Assembly (NCBI RefSeq): GCF_015354735.1
Contig: NZ_JACEFJ010000001.1
Coordinates: 434,001-498,000 of the forward strand
Origin: Pararhodonellum marinum
Lineage (GTDB): Bacteria; Bacteroidota; Bacteroidia; Cytophagales; Cyclobacteriaceae
Reading direction: 5' to 3'
Length of the DNA: 64,000 nucleotides
Below, one piece after another: positions 39,954 through 49,615 of the stretch. The position numbers and the translations under genes are program-made. Each line of letters opens with the position of its first letter. The stretch's first letter is position 1. Below the pieces are notes generated by a model. That model did not search any database and had not been told where the DNA came from. It was given only the letters and a program-made list of their open reading frames with translations.

Positions 39954-41057
39954 CTATTCAACAAAATACATAGTTAAATCCCCTTTTCCTTTGGCATTAA
40001 TCTGACCTCTTGGTAAGCAGTTGTATTTTCCTTTGATCAATTCATAGGTAGTTTCAGAGACATTGATTTTTCCAACTTCTCCGTAATATTCCATTCTGCT
40101 TGCGGTATTAACGGTATCTCCAAAAAGATCATAGACGTATTTCTTTTTACCTACTATCCCCGCCACCACTGGACCAGAATGAATTCCCGCCCGCATATCC
40201 CATTGGATTTGGTTTTTTTTATTGCGGTCTTCCAAATACCTGAACATTTGCTTAGCCGCTTCTATGCATTGGGTGGCGTGGTCTTTGTTTTTTACCGGTG
40301 ATCCACAGGCCGCAAAATAGGCATCGCCAATGGTTTTTATCTTTTCAAGATGAAACATCTCCATGATGTCATCAAAGTGACTAAAAATCTCATTCAATTC
40401 TTTTACAAGCTTGTTTGGAGAAATGGAAGCGGTCATCAATGTGAAATCCTTAAAATCCGTAAACAAAATGGTCACATTATCATATCTTTTCGCCCTGGCC
40501 TTTCCCCTTCTTTTGAGTTCATCAGCTATCTGTTTAGGCAAAATGTTCAGTAATAATTCATCTGACTTTCTCTTTTCGTTCAAAATGATCAATTCTGCCT
40601 TTTTCTTTTCTGTAATGTCTCTGATTATGCCACTATAGTACCTTTTGCCATTGTTATCCCAGCTTCCGAGCGTGAGTTCAATCGGAAATTCTTCCCCACT
40701 CTTTTTTATGGCTTTCATTTCTAGCACTTTTCCAAGAACACGGGGTTTCTTCCCTTGATTCATCCTTTCCATGCCTTTATCATGTCGTTGATGTAAATGA
40801 CCCGGAATGATCAAAGTCAAAGGCTGACCAATTGCCTCATCTGAAGAATAACCAAACATGTATTCTGCCCCTTTATTCCAAAATAGTATCTTTTTGGATT
40901 CATCAGAGGTAATGATTGCATCATTTTTGGAACTGCATATTACCTGAAACCTTTTGTTTTGTTCCTGAAGAAGACTCTCGATTTCCTGTTTTTCGGAAAG
41001 GCTAAAATCAGGGGTTTGAAAAACCTTTGAGTCCTTTTTTATATCCTTTTCTGACAT
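39954..41057 (-). CDS. PAS-domain class III adenylate cyclase
   Basis: A 367-aa signalling protein without membrane helices. A PAS domain spans about residues 30-150 (AIITSDESKKILFWNKGAEY, then MFGYSSDEAIGQPLTLIIPG, ending GIIRDITEKKKAE). A helical linker (LLLNILPKQIADELKRRGKA) leads to a class III cyclase domain with metal-binding ILFTDFKDFT, KTIGDAYFAACG (second Asp plus the adenine-reading Lys) and DLFGDTVNTASRME (Asp and transition-state Arg/Asn). The Lys/Asp pair points to ATP rather than GTP. It should make cAMP under control of its PAS domain, whose ligand is unknown. Confidence 0.9.
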   Translation of the reverse strand: MSEKDIKKDSKVFQTPDFSLSEKQEIESLLQEQNKRFQVICSSKNDAIITSDESKKILFWNKGAEYMFGYSSDEAIGQPLTLIIPGHLHQRHDKGMERMNQGKKPRVLGKVLEMKAIKKSGEEFPIELTLGSWDNNGKRYYSGIIRDITEKKKAELIILNEKRKSDELLLNILPKQIADELKRRGKARAKRYDNVTILFTDFKDFTLMTASISPNKLVKELNEIFSHFDDIMEMFHLEKIKTIGDAYFAACGSPVKNKDHATQCIEAAKQMFRYLEDRNKKNQIQWDMRAGIHSGPVVAGIVGKKKYVYDLFGDTVNTASRMEYYGEVGKINVSETTYELIKGKYNCLPRGQINAKGKGDLTMYFVE

Positions 41058-41332
41058 GCATGGATGAGTTTGTGGTTACATGAATAGGGTATCTTGATTT
41101 GGTTTTATCCTGATTAACCTTTTTACCGCTGTCGGAAATTGGTGATTTTGAAGTATTCCACTTTCGGTACAATACAAGCTACGAAGCATTTGTGTCTCTG
41201 CTTAGTGAATATAGTTCAAAATTCCGAGCCTTCCAACGGGTGGTGTAAGAAGCATCCGTAATTACGTTTTAGGATTAACCTACTGGTAATCAAGTTTCTA
41301 TACTAAATAGGGGTTGCTCATTTTCAATGTAG

Positions 41333-41556
41333 GACTTCCCGAAGCCAAAAGTCTTGGCAATAGCTGCCTGGTATCCGACTCGATTGGGAAATATCGTAGG
41401 GGATCTCCGATTTGACGGAGAGCTGGTTTTGGATAGCCTCATACTACCGGAAGGAATGGAGAATTTTTGTGGAAAGGGAACAATACCTTGCCCTGGGAAG
41501 GAACCCATCAGATTGAACTAGTGGTTCTTGGTAAGCCTGAAAAGCAAATGCAATAG
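41333..41556 (+). pseudogene. Frameshifted protein relic
   Basis: In a gap between minus-strand genes, a plus-strand frame from 41333 reads DFPKPKVLAIAAWYPTRLGN, then IVGDLRFDGELVLDSLILPEG. The sense continues only after a shift to another frame (NGEFLWKGNNTLPWEGTHQI, then ELVVLGKPEKQMQ, stop at 41554-41556). There is no start codon, and a stop lies just before 41333. The ending resembles the C-terminal beta-sandwich of six-hairpin glycosidases, which is a guess. It is best read as a decayed gene remnant. Confidence 0.4.
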
Positions 41557-41609
41557 ATCCATGGGATACCAGGTGGTACAAATTTTCTTTTACCCAAGCA
41601 TTTTTAAGG

Positions 41610-41987
41610 TCAACTAATGTCAGTTAGTTTTGAGATGTTATTGTCTTTAAACTCAAAAACTGATTTGCCACTGAGTTTTATTTCCTGGCCTTTTTTCATT
41701 CCATTGGGGAGGTCTGTTGCTAAAACACCGAAATAATCGATATCAATTTCGGTCTTTTCACCTTCATGCCGAAAAGATTTGATGGTTTGCTTTCTCTCAG
41801 AAAAAAAACCTTTTGCGGTTTCTGCCTGTGCTTTAAATGCTTCTATACCCTCGATCGTCATGGTCACTGTTCCGCTTTGAATATTTTGAAAGACCATATC
41901 ATTGGCAAAATCAGTGACCATTTTAGAAACGTCGAAGTTGTTGTACCCTGCTATATAGTTTTCGATAATATTTTCTCTGTCTTTCAT
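41610..41987 (-). CDS. SnoaL-like / NTF2-fold protein
   Basis: A 125-aa protein beginning MKDRENIIENYIAGYNNFDV, the first helix of the NTF2-like fold. VTDFANDMVFQNIQSGTVTM and a strand-rich second half (KTEIDIDYFGVLATDLPNG, LSGKSVFEFKDNNISKLTDI) follow. SnoaL-like proteins bind or isomerise small molecules, or lack activity. No catalytic residue stands out. It lies downstream of the GH78 gene, separated by a large hairpin. Confidence 0.7.
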   Translation of the reverse strand: MKDRENIIENYIAGYNNFDVSKMVTDFANDMVFQNIQSGTVTMTIEGIEAFKAQAETAKGFFSERKQTIKSFRHEGEKTEIDIDYFGVLATDLPNGMKKGQEIKLSGKSVFEFKDNNISKLTDIS

Positions 41988-42064
41988 TGTATGGTCTTCA
42001 GGATAAATAAAATTTTCTGACTATTCGGTATTTTTCACGCATAGTCAGGTTTTCGGTAAATCTG

Positions 42065-42112
42065 GTAGGGGAGGAAAGAAAGTGGCGAAGACGCTTTCTT
42101 TCCTCCCCCTAC
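42065..42112 (-). terminator. Long hairpin downstream of the GH78 gene
   Basis: GTAGGGGAGGAAAGAAAG (42065-42082) pairs with CTTTCTTTCCTCCCCCTAC (42094-42112), leaving a single bulged C and an 11-nt loop. It sits 67 bp past the rhamnosidase stop. There is no clear T-run, so it may stabilise a 3' end rather than act as a classical terminator. Confidence 0.45.
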
Positions 42113-42178
42113 TTCCCCCAACCTTAAATTCAGTTCCCCGAGCTTGCCTCCCGATGGGATTCATATACCGATTTAACT

Positions 42179-45100
42179 CTAGTACAATTTTGAGGTAAAT
42201 ATATAGGATCCAGACTTTACCTCAAATTGAGCCAAGCCATCATTGAAAACAAAATTGCTGAAATCCGGATTTTCAGAGACAGGTTCACCTGCTTCTCTCA
42301 ACTCATCGAGGTTTTTTGTTGGTATGGACACAGTACCTGTGGTATTGGCTGGAACAGTTACCTCTACTATAAACTGACTGTCCTTTTTAATCCAGTTGGA
42401 TGTAATTTTACCATAGGGAGAATCGTAGGAGGTTTTAACCCATTCCAGATCACCAGCCGGTAGGGGAGCTATGTCGAATTTTTTAAAACCCGGACTGTTT
42501 TCGTTTATCCTGATGCCTCCCAAATAAGCATAAAGCCACTCTCCAACTGTACCATAAGCATAATGATTCCGTGAATTCATTTCCGCTCCCTGCTTGTCGC
42601 TGTTCCAAAGTTCCCAAATGGTGGTAGCTCCTTGCGCTATCATGTAGCCCCAAGAGGGGTAACTTCTCTTGTCGACAAGCTGATAGGCCAATTCATGGTG
42701 GTTGTTTTGGCTCAAAACAGGTAAAATGTATTGGGTTCCAAGAAAACCTGTGGTTACCTGTACATCTCTTGCATAAATATTGTCGGTCAAGTTCTCGATT
42801 ATTTCAGGAGTATCTTCAAGAGGTGCTATTCCAAAGGACAAAGGCAAAACATGAGCAGTTTGTGTGTCCGCCCAATACTGTTTGTCTTTGTTGAGGTGCT
42901 TTTCATTGAATGCAATTCTTATTTTTTCGGAAAGTTCATACAACCTTTCAGCTTCATCTTTTTTGTCAAGGACTTCGGCCATTTGGGCCAAAAGTTTGGT
43001 GCTGTAAAAATAGTAAGCGGATCCAATGGGTTCACTGGGGGTCTGCTCCACAGCCACCCAGTCTCCAAATCCCCCCAATTCCAATAAATTTTTTTCACTC
43101 TTGGCCATCAGGGTTTTGTGCCAGGCAAGCATATTGTCAAAGTTTTCTGAGATGATGGTCGTGTCTCCATGAAATAAGAAGGTCTTCCAAGGTACTATAA
43201 CGATAGCATCTGCCCATCCAGGTCCTGCTCCATAGGTAGAAAAGGCATGCGGTGCGTAGTCGGTCACCTCTCCGTCAGGCATTTGGCTGTCGCGGATATC
43301 CCTCAGGTACTTTCTGAACATGAGGGACATGTCCATGTTGTAAAAAGCCGTGGCGGCAAAAATCTGTGCATCGCCGGTCCATCCCAATCGTTCGTCTCTT
43401 TGCGGGCAATCAGTCACTACACTATGCATGTTGCCTATTTGACTCCAGTAAATGTTTTGGACCAGTTGGTTGAGCATTTCATTGGATGTTTCGATTTGGC
43501 CAATTACAGGTGCATTTGTATGAAAAACTTTTCCAGTTATGCTTTCCCTTGTAGGTGTTCCAGGAAATCCCGTTACCTCTACAAATTGAAATCCATGGTA
43601 GGTAAAGGCAGGCTCCCATTCCTCCTGTCCTTCCCCTTTAGGGATATATCGATCCGTGGCTTTTGCGGTTCGCAAGGGTTCTGTATTGAGGCTGCCGTCT
43701 TCTTTAAGTATTTCCGCAAACCTCAAAGTCACTTCGGTTCCTTCAGGCCCATTCACCTTGAGTTTTACCCAGCCAGCCATATTTTGTCCCATGTCAAAAA
43801 TATACTTGCCGGGTTCTATTTCTTTCACAGAAACAGGTTTGATTGTTCGTGTAATTTGAATCGGCTCGAGTTGATCAGCAAGTAACTTGTCTTTGCTTTC
43901 CTTCAACTCCTCTACCTGCAGCCAATCCGAATCGTTAAGGCCCGGAAGATTCCACCCATCCACCTCCAAACGGGCATCATAGGTCTCACCGTCATAAATG
44001 CTATTTGCTAAGATTGGCGAAAGATGTGCCTTCCAGGTTTCATCTGTTTTAAATATCTCGCTTGTTCCGTCTTCATAAGTGACATGCAATTGCATGATGA
44101 ACCTTAATGGGCCTTCGCTAAATTGCGGCAGCCCTCGATAGCCTACATCCCCACTCCACCAAAGATTTCCCAATTGGGCCGCAAAACAATTGGTCCCGGA
44201 TTTTAAAGCTTCTGTTACGTCGTAAGTTTGGTATTGAACCCTTTTGCGATAATGTGTCCAACCCGGAGCAAGGACGTCATTTCCAATTTTTTTGCCATTG
44301 ACATACAAATAAAATCCACCGAGTCCTGTGACATATACTTTTGCCTTGCTGATTGTTTTTTGCAGGACATCTTCTTTCCTGACCAGTATGGAACGGGGTC
44401 CTTTGTAGGGTGCTTTGGTTTTACCCCAGTGTTCGCCACCATATTTTTCAACAACAGCAGCTTTGACCGGTTTACTATCACTTTCTTTATTTGGAAGCCA
44501 CCCAAATGCATTGGCCTCATAGACATCCCAAGAATTATCGGTTAACAATATCGATTTGGTGCCGTCGGTATAAGTGATCTCAATTTGGGCCATGGTTCCG
44601 GCCTTTCTTTCCTCTTTGGTACGAACAGCGGCAATACGGACTTTATTAAGTCCCTTTGTGACAAGCTCCTTGAGGTCATACCTGAAAAATCTGGTGCCCT
44701 GTAGTGGCGTCCATTCCCGATGGCTGCCCAGTGAAGATCCGTTAAGGAAAAGTTCGTAGGCATTGTCAGCTGTTACATCTATGAACGCAGTGGAAATCTG
44801 TTTGGCCTCCGTTTCAAAAGCTTTTTCGAAATACATCATTTTCCAAACAGACGTCTCGTCGGGATGCCATATCCAGTTGGCAATATAGGTAGGATCTTTA
44901 TCATTTTGGTTAAGGTCAAGTCCTATCCATGCTGCTTGCCATTCTCCATAATCCATCAATGAAGTTTCCCAATAGTGTACCTCACTCCATTCAGCAGGCT
45001 GACTCAAATGATCCCAGATCTTCACTTTCCAGAAATATTTTTTATTGGAATGAAGCGGCTCTCCTTTATATGGGATGTGAATGGATTGAGAGGAGGATAC

Positions 45101-45367
45101 CTTACCGCTGTTCCACATATTGCCCTCCTCTCGGTCAAGAAGTGAGCTATCATCCGCAACCAAAATCTGATAGGCAGTTTGGGCCGCACCTCTCCGTTTA
45201 TCACCAACCTGCCATGATAGTAAGGGCGCCTCGATATCAATATTGATGGGATTAATCCGGTTATCACATTTCAGTTTGACCGCTTGAGGGAAGGATTCAT
45301 TTGAAACGGGATAATCGAAAGCCAAGGCCAGTGATATGGTCAATAAGACATGGAAAGTGTAGGCCAT
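42179..45367 (-). CDS. Glycoside hydrolase family 78 alpha-L-rhamnosidase
   Basis: A 1062-aa secreted enzyme that removes terminal alpha-L-rhamnose from plant or microbial glycans. The short signal peptide is MAYTFHVLLTISLALAF. An N-terminal fibronectin-like domain (LLSWQVGDKRRGAAQTAYQI) and the Bac_rhamnosid_N lectin-like domain (YVTGLGGFYLYVNGKKIGND, then VLAPGWTHYRKRVQY) are followed by the alpha6/alpha6 catalytic barrel. The catalytic acidic cluster is in CPQRDERLGWTGDAQIFAAT, with SYPSWGYMIAQGATTIWELW further on. A C-terminal beta-sandwich ends the protein. All the usual domains are present and intact. No transporter or regulator is adjacent. Confidence 0.94.
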   Translation of the reverse strand: MAYTFHVLLTISLALAFDYPVSNESFPQAVKLKCDNRINPINIDIEAPLLSWQVGDKRRGAAQTAYQILVADDSSLLDREEGNMWNSGKVSSSQSIHIPYKGEPLHSNKKYFWKVKIWDHLSQPAEWSEVHYWETSLMDYGEWQAAWIGLDLNQNDKDPTYIANWIWHPDETSVWKMMYFEKAFETEAKQISTAFIDVTADNAYELFLNGSSLGSHREWTPLQGTRFFRYDLKELVTKGLNKVRIAAVRTKEERKAGTMAQIEITYTDGTKSILLTDNSWDVYEANAFGWLPNKESDSKPVKAAVVEKYGGEHWGKTKAPYKGPRSILVRKEDVLQKTISKAKVYVTGLGGFYLYVNGKKIGNDVLAPGWTHYRKRVQYQTYDVTEALKSGTNCFAAQLGNLWWSGDVGYRGLPQFSEGPLRFIMQLHVTYEDGTSEIFKTDETWKAHLSPILANSIYDGETYDARLEVDGWNLPGLNDSDWLQVEELKESKDKLLADQLEPIQITRTIKPVSVKEIEPGKYIFDMGQNMAGWVKLKVNGPEGTEVTLRFAEILKEDGSLNTEPLRTAKATDRYIPKGEGQEEWEPAFTYHGFQFVEVTGFPGTPTRESITGKVFHTNAPVIGQIETSNEMLNQLVQNIYWSQIGNMHSVVTDCPQRDERLGWTGDAQIFAATAFYNMDMSLMFRKYLRDIRDSQMPDGEVTDYAPHAFSTYGAGPGWADAIVIVPWKTFLFHGDTTIISENFDNMLAWHKTLMAKSEKNLLELGGFGDWVAVEQTPSEPIGSAYYFYSTKLLAQMAEVLDKKDEAERLYELSEKIRIAFNEKHLNKDKQYWADTQTAHVLPLSFGIAPLEDTPEIIENLTDNIYARDVQVTTGFLGTQYILPVLSQNNHHELAYQLVDKRSYPSWGYMIAQGATTIWELWNSDKQGAEMNSRNHYAYGTVGEWLYAYLGGIRINENSPGFKKFDIAPLPAGDLEWVKTSYDSPYGKITSNWIKKDSQFIVEVTVPANTTGTVSIPTKNLDELREAGEPVSENPDFSNFVFNDGLAQFEVKSGSYIFTSKLY

Positions 45368-45613
45368 TTTGGTATTTAATTTTTTTTACAAAAACCGTTA
45401 GTGACTTATATAGGAAGACAATATACATATTGGAAAAGCAAGCACAAGGCCCTCATACTTTACTTAAAGAAGCCTAATGGTGGATCTGTTGAAGGACCTT
45501 CAACACCACAGGCCTTAATTGGTTCAACCAACTTTTGTAAGATAATTAAGGATGGCTCAATTTCCAATTTCAAAAAAACATAGGGTAAATTGTAAGCGCC
45601 TGACCATTTTCTT

Positions 45614-46798
45614 TCAATCCTTATCTCGAATTTCATGCAAGTCTTTGGCATAAGCTGCATACTGGAATTCAGCTAATAAAATTCTCTTTACATCGTTGAG
45701 TTGATCAAGCAAAGGTTTTGGGATCTGGTATCTTGCCCCCACACTTCTTCTTCTTTCTGTTTCTGTGTGCTGATCATATGCTTCCCTATCTAAATAAGGC
45801 GTATTTACCAAGTCAATTTGTTCTTTTAAAATCCCGAAAAGTGCTTTGGTTTCTTTAGCATTTACTTCAAACTTATAGATTTGTCTTAAAATGTCCATTG
45901 GCAACGCATAAGGCCAATTTTCTATCTCATCCTTTTTTAACCCAAAACCTTCTCTCTGCTTAAAGTTTCTAATGATTATCCTTTGAAGGATGATGGTATC
46001 CATGGATACAGGGGTGTTTTTTGAAAAAGCCTCCTTCACACGCTTTACTTGCTCAAATGAACTTTCTGTTTGCCACTTTTTCAAAATGCCAATGGTTTTT
46101 GGGTCAAATTCAACTCCATGTGCTTCAGCAGCACTTTTGATTTCTTGATCAATAAATTCATAATCCCTTACAAACCTATGCTGGTAAGTTGCATTGATTT
46201 TTTCTTGTTTTACAGTGGTGTTCAATTGGAGAAAAAAAGTCGTCAAAAGTCAAACAAGAAATGAAAAGAACATCCATTTTCCGGAACGGTAAACCAGTCT
46301 GACAGTTGACCAGCTTTGGAGAAATACCATCCAGGGAAAGAGCAGGAAAATTATCCAAAAATTTTCAATAAGGTTTAAATGGTCGTCATAACCGGGAGAA
46401 CTGTATAAGACAAGATGTAAAACCGAACCATAACGCGCAACCACCAATAAAGTGATCCAAAAAATCAAAAGCGAATTTGTCTTGGAAAGCTGTTTTCGGA
46501 TGTAATATTTTCTGCTGTTGTGGCTGGAATTACTCATCCAGATCCAAAGGGTAATGGAAAGGCCCAGGACCGATGAAAGAAAAGAAAAAAAGAAATTGTA
46601 GAATTGATGTTCACTTTCAGTCAAAATCAACAGGTCAGCGGTCAAACTTGTAAAATAGCGGAGTACTTCTCTGGAGTGGTTGAAAAACAATGAAATCGAA
46701 ATGGCAGAAAAAACCCCTGAACTTAAGCCAATCCAAAATCTTTGTGGTCCGATATGTTTAATGGATAGATTTGCTTTACGGAATCGAATATTTGTCAT
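45614..46798 (-). pseudogene. Multi-pass membrane protein gene interrupted by one in-frame TGA
   Basis: Two minus-strand frames in the same phase are separated by one TGA (46250-46252). From ATG 46798 (MTNIRFRKANLSIKHIGPQR) there are four membrane helices, then a fifth hydrophobic run that spans the stop: KWMFFSFLV-stop-LLTTFFLQLN. About 190 soluble, helix-rich residues follow (KINATYQHRFVRDYEFIDQE) to the stop at 45614. Because the stop cuts a membrane helix, I read it as a nonsense mutation in one gene of about 394 codons. No family recognised. The second part lacks a proper ATG start, only a TTG six bases past the stop. Confidence 0.7.
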
Positions 46799-46893
46799 AA
46801 GGTTTGATAAAAAAACAAAAGGTAAACTTTTCTGATGATGTGAAGAATGCCAGGTCAGGCTTTTACCCAACCCGTCTGATGGCCAGCAGGAAA

Positions 46894-46918
46894 CACCCTC
46901 GGTTTTCCGGCGACCCAC
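46894..46918. repeat. 25-bp repeat core, inverted relative to the 59.7/60.1 kb copies
   Basis: This 25-bp stretch, which includes CTCGGTTTTCCGGCGACC, is the exact reverse complement of 59657-59681 and of 60049-60073. Flanking bases do not match, so only the core is shared. Confidence 0.75.
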
Positions 46919-46987
46919 GGTGTATTTCATGTAACATTCTTACTCTTTTTCCTTTCAGCTTTCAGCTTCAGGCTTTAAGCTCCTTCT

Positions 46988-47750
46988 TTCACCTTTGAGC
47001 TTCTAGCTTTCAGCTTTTTATCAGTTGTCCAGTAGTCCTCTGGATATCCTGACCCAGTTCTAAATTCATAATCCGACATTCATCATTCAAAACCCGTAAA
47101 TCAAAAATCGTAAATCGTAAATCCAAATCCCATTTTCTCGTATTGAATTTGCTTGACACTTTTATTTTTACCGATATCCTTTAAACCCCTTCAGGGTTTT
47201 ATTCTTTTACATTACCAGTTACCCGGGTTGCCACCCGGGGCTAATAACCTTTCGGTGTTTAATCCCTCCGGGATTTTTTTATCATTTGTTCAGGTTTTGG
47301 GCTCCTATTGCTTTCACCTTTGAGCTTCTAGCTTTCAGCTTTTTGTCAGTTGTCCAGTTATCCTCTTGAGTTGCTGACCCAATTCTAAATTCGACATTCA
47401 TCATTCAAAACCCGTAAATCTAAAATCGTAAATCCAAATCCCATTTTCTCGTCTTGAATTTGCTTTACACTTTTATTTTTATCGATATCCATTAAACCCC
47501 TTCAGGGTTTTATTCTTTTACATTCCTAGTTACCCGGGTTGCCACCCGGGGCTAATAACCTTTCGGTGTTTAATCCCTCCGGGATTTTTTTATCATTTGT
47601 TCAGGTTTTGGGCTCCTATTGCTTTCACCTTTGAGCTTCTAGCTTTCAGCTTTTTATCAGTTGTCCAGTTATCCTCTTGAGTTGCTGACCCAATTCAAAA
47701 TTCATAACCCGTAAATCAAAACCCGTAAATCTTAAATCCAAATCCCATTC
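46988..47750. repeat. Tandem intergenic repeat, units of 325 and 311 bp
   Basis: Two full units (46988-47312 and 47313-47623) and a partial third (to about 47750) each begin TTCACCTTTGAGCTTCTAGC. The word block with TCAGTTGTCCAG follows, then ATTCATCATTCAAAACCCGT, AAATCGTAAATCC and a three-hairpin module. The hairpins are AAACCCCTTCAGGGTTTT (47183 and 47494), ACCCGGGTTGCCACCCGGGG (47221 and 47532) and ATCCCTCCGGGAT with a T-run (about 47262 and 47573). The last looks like an intrinsic terminator. A diverged module copy lies reversed near 2.3 kb. No ORF. Confidence 0.8.
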
Positions 47751-47821
47751 AACCTTTTACCTTTCACGTCTGACCTATTTCCTTGCTTTCAGCTTCCATC
47801 TCCTAACTGTTTTCCAATAAG

Positions 47822-49480
47822 CTACTTTGATTTTTCAAATTTTAGGTTTTTCACCCTGCCTGAGTCCAACAAAAATCCGGAGATGACCCCAGCTGTTCTT
47901 TCGAACCTCAGCAATCCCAGCCCCAGAGTAAATTGATCAATTTCGCTAATGCTGCAGGCCATCGTGGAGGGGTTGTTGCCTATCCTAGCCATCAAAACAC
48001 CATTTTCCAACTCAATATGATAGGTTACATCCAACTCTTGGCTATAATAACTTCCAGTATAATCGATTAAGTCAATACCTGAAGCATCAAATTCATTTTT
48101 CCTTTTGGCTTTTGTTTCTGTCCCGCCTTGTAAAACTGAAAGTGTCTGTGCTTGGTCCTCCTTTAGGTCAGAGAAAGTAAAACTCAGGCTTTTTTCTCCA
48201 GGAATCTCATAGGTGTTTCCCTTGGTTTTAATAATGTTGTAGCCTTGCTTGTTCCATGTCTGAAGCACATGCAAGGAGTCATTTTTGAGGGTCAATTGAA
48301 GTATGATGCCAGGTTGTATTTCATAATTTCCGACCAATTGATTGGGTAGATATTCCTTGGCAGGCGTTTCAGTTTTCGGCTTTTCCGCAATTTTATCAGG
48401 TGATTCAGTTAGGAGATCTTTTAGCATGACATCAGCTACTTGATTGGCTTTCAGGGATGGATTGGCGTCGCCTCTATTGGCGAAAATGGCGATAGAAAGC
48501 CCTTGTTCAGGAAAGCGCAGCAATTCTGCTCTATACCCCACAAATGCACCCCCATGCCTGATCGTTTTTAGTCCCTTGTATTCACCAATCATCAAGCCGG
48601 ATGCATATGGAATCACCTCTCCGTTGTTTAAAACACCCCTTTCAGTCATTTTATTCCAAAATTCCTCCCCTAAGACGGTGGAATTGTAAAATGCCTTGTC
48701 CCATAACCGGATGTCATCGATGTTGGTAAAGATGCCTCCGTCTCCGATCATATTCAAAGTGGTCATGCTGATCTTGTATTGGCCATTTCCCCTTGGCATA
48801 TAGCCGCTTGCTCTGTTTTTGACTATTCGGGTGTGGTCATTGTGAAAATGGGTGTCTGTCATACCAAGCGGTTCAAATATTTCCTGCCTGGCAAATTCCG
48901 CCATATTCATTCCGGACACTTTATTTACAATTTGGCCTAGGAGCCAATACCCGGAATTACTGTAAAGGTATTCTTCTCCCGGGCTAAAATTTAGATCGGA
49001 CTGATTGATCAGCCATTGCATTATGGCCGCATCTTCATAATAGTCATCATCACCGAAACCTTTCAAGTAAGCAATCTGTAAATAGTCTCTGATGCCACTG
49101 GTATGATTCAGCAAATGCCTGATGGTAATCCGTTGGGCATATTCAGGAAAATCAGGGAAAATATCATGTAAAGTATCATCAAGGCTCAATTTCCCCTGCT
49201 CGACAAGTAGGATTATGCAGGCTGCTGTAAATTGCTTTGACGTGGAACCGATTCTAAATACAGAAGAAGCACCGATTGGGATATCATATTCCATATTGGC
49301 CAAACCATAACCTTTGGCATAGATCAATTCACCCCGTTGCATGATGCCTAAAGCAGCCCCGGGTGTGTTGGGTTGATCCCAATCCGAAAAGAGGCTGTCA
49401 ATAGCCTGACTTTGTTTCAGTTGACCACAGGAAAATATGGCAGGAAAGCAAATGAAAACAAATAGCAGTATTTTTTTCAT
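47822..49480 (-). CDS. Serine hydrolase, class C beta-lactamase-like lipoprotein
   Basis: A 552-aa protein with a lipoprotein signal (MKKILLFVFICFPAIFSC). The catalytic domain has the S-x-x-K motif in FRIGSTSKQFTAACIILL (about residue 80) and the Y-x-N motif in YLYSNSGYWLLGQIV. RHGGAFVGYRAELLRF corresponds to the KTG-like box, with HGG. From about residue 390 a beta-sheet domain follows (YEIQPGIILQLTLKNDSLHV), of a kind often fused to these hydrolases. Such proteins are esterases, D-aminopeptidases or peptidoglycan-related peptidases. A true beta-lactamase role is unlikely. Confidence 0.88.
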   Translation of the reverse strand: MKKILLFVFICFPAIFSCGQLKQSQAIDSLFSDWDQPNTPGAALGIMQRGELIYAKGYGLANMEYDIPIGASSVFRIGSTSKQFTAACIILLVEQGKLSLDDTLHDIFPDFPEYAQRITIRHLLNHTSGIRDYLQIAYLKGFGDDDYYEDAAIMQWLINQSDLNFSPGEEYLYSNSGYWLLGQIVNKVSGMNMAEFARQEIFEPLGMTDTHFHNDHTRIVKNRASGYMPRGNGQYKISMTTLNMIGDGGIFTNIDDIRLWDKAFYNSTVLGEEFWNKMTERGVLNNGEVIPYASGLMIGEYKGLKTIRHGGAFVGYRAELLRFPEQGLSIAIFANRGDANPSLKANQVADVMLKDLLTESPDKIAEKPKTETPAKEYLPNQLVGNYEIQPGIILQLTLKNDSLHVLQTWNKQGYNIIKTKGNTYEIPGEKSLSFTFSDLKEDQAQTLSVLQGGTETKAKRKNEFDASGIDLIDYTGSYYSQELDVTYHIELENGVLMARIGNNPSTMACSISEIDQFTLGLGLLRFERTAGVISGFLLDSGRVKNLKFEKSK

Positions 49481-49615
49481 AGATCGATTGCTTTAAAAGG
49501 CTTTTGATGGGTTAGGGTAGGAGCGGGCATGTCTTTGTTTCAATATGTTAAATTAACTCTAAACTTCAAAAAGATTCAAAAAATGTACAGATAGTGCTGG
49601 GTATTTATTCCCATA

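Noticed and set aside
43247-43885. 212-codon ORF antisense to the rhamnosidase
   Set aside because: It runs through the GH78 catalytic domain on the opposite strand; a shadow.
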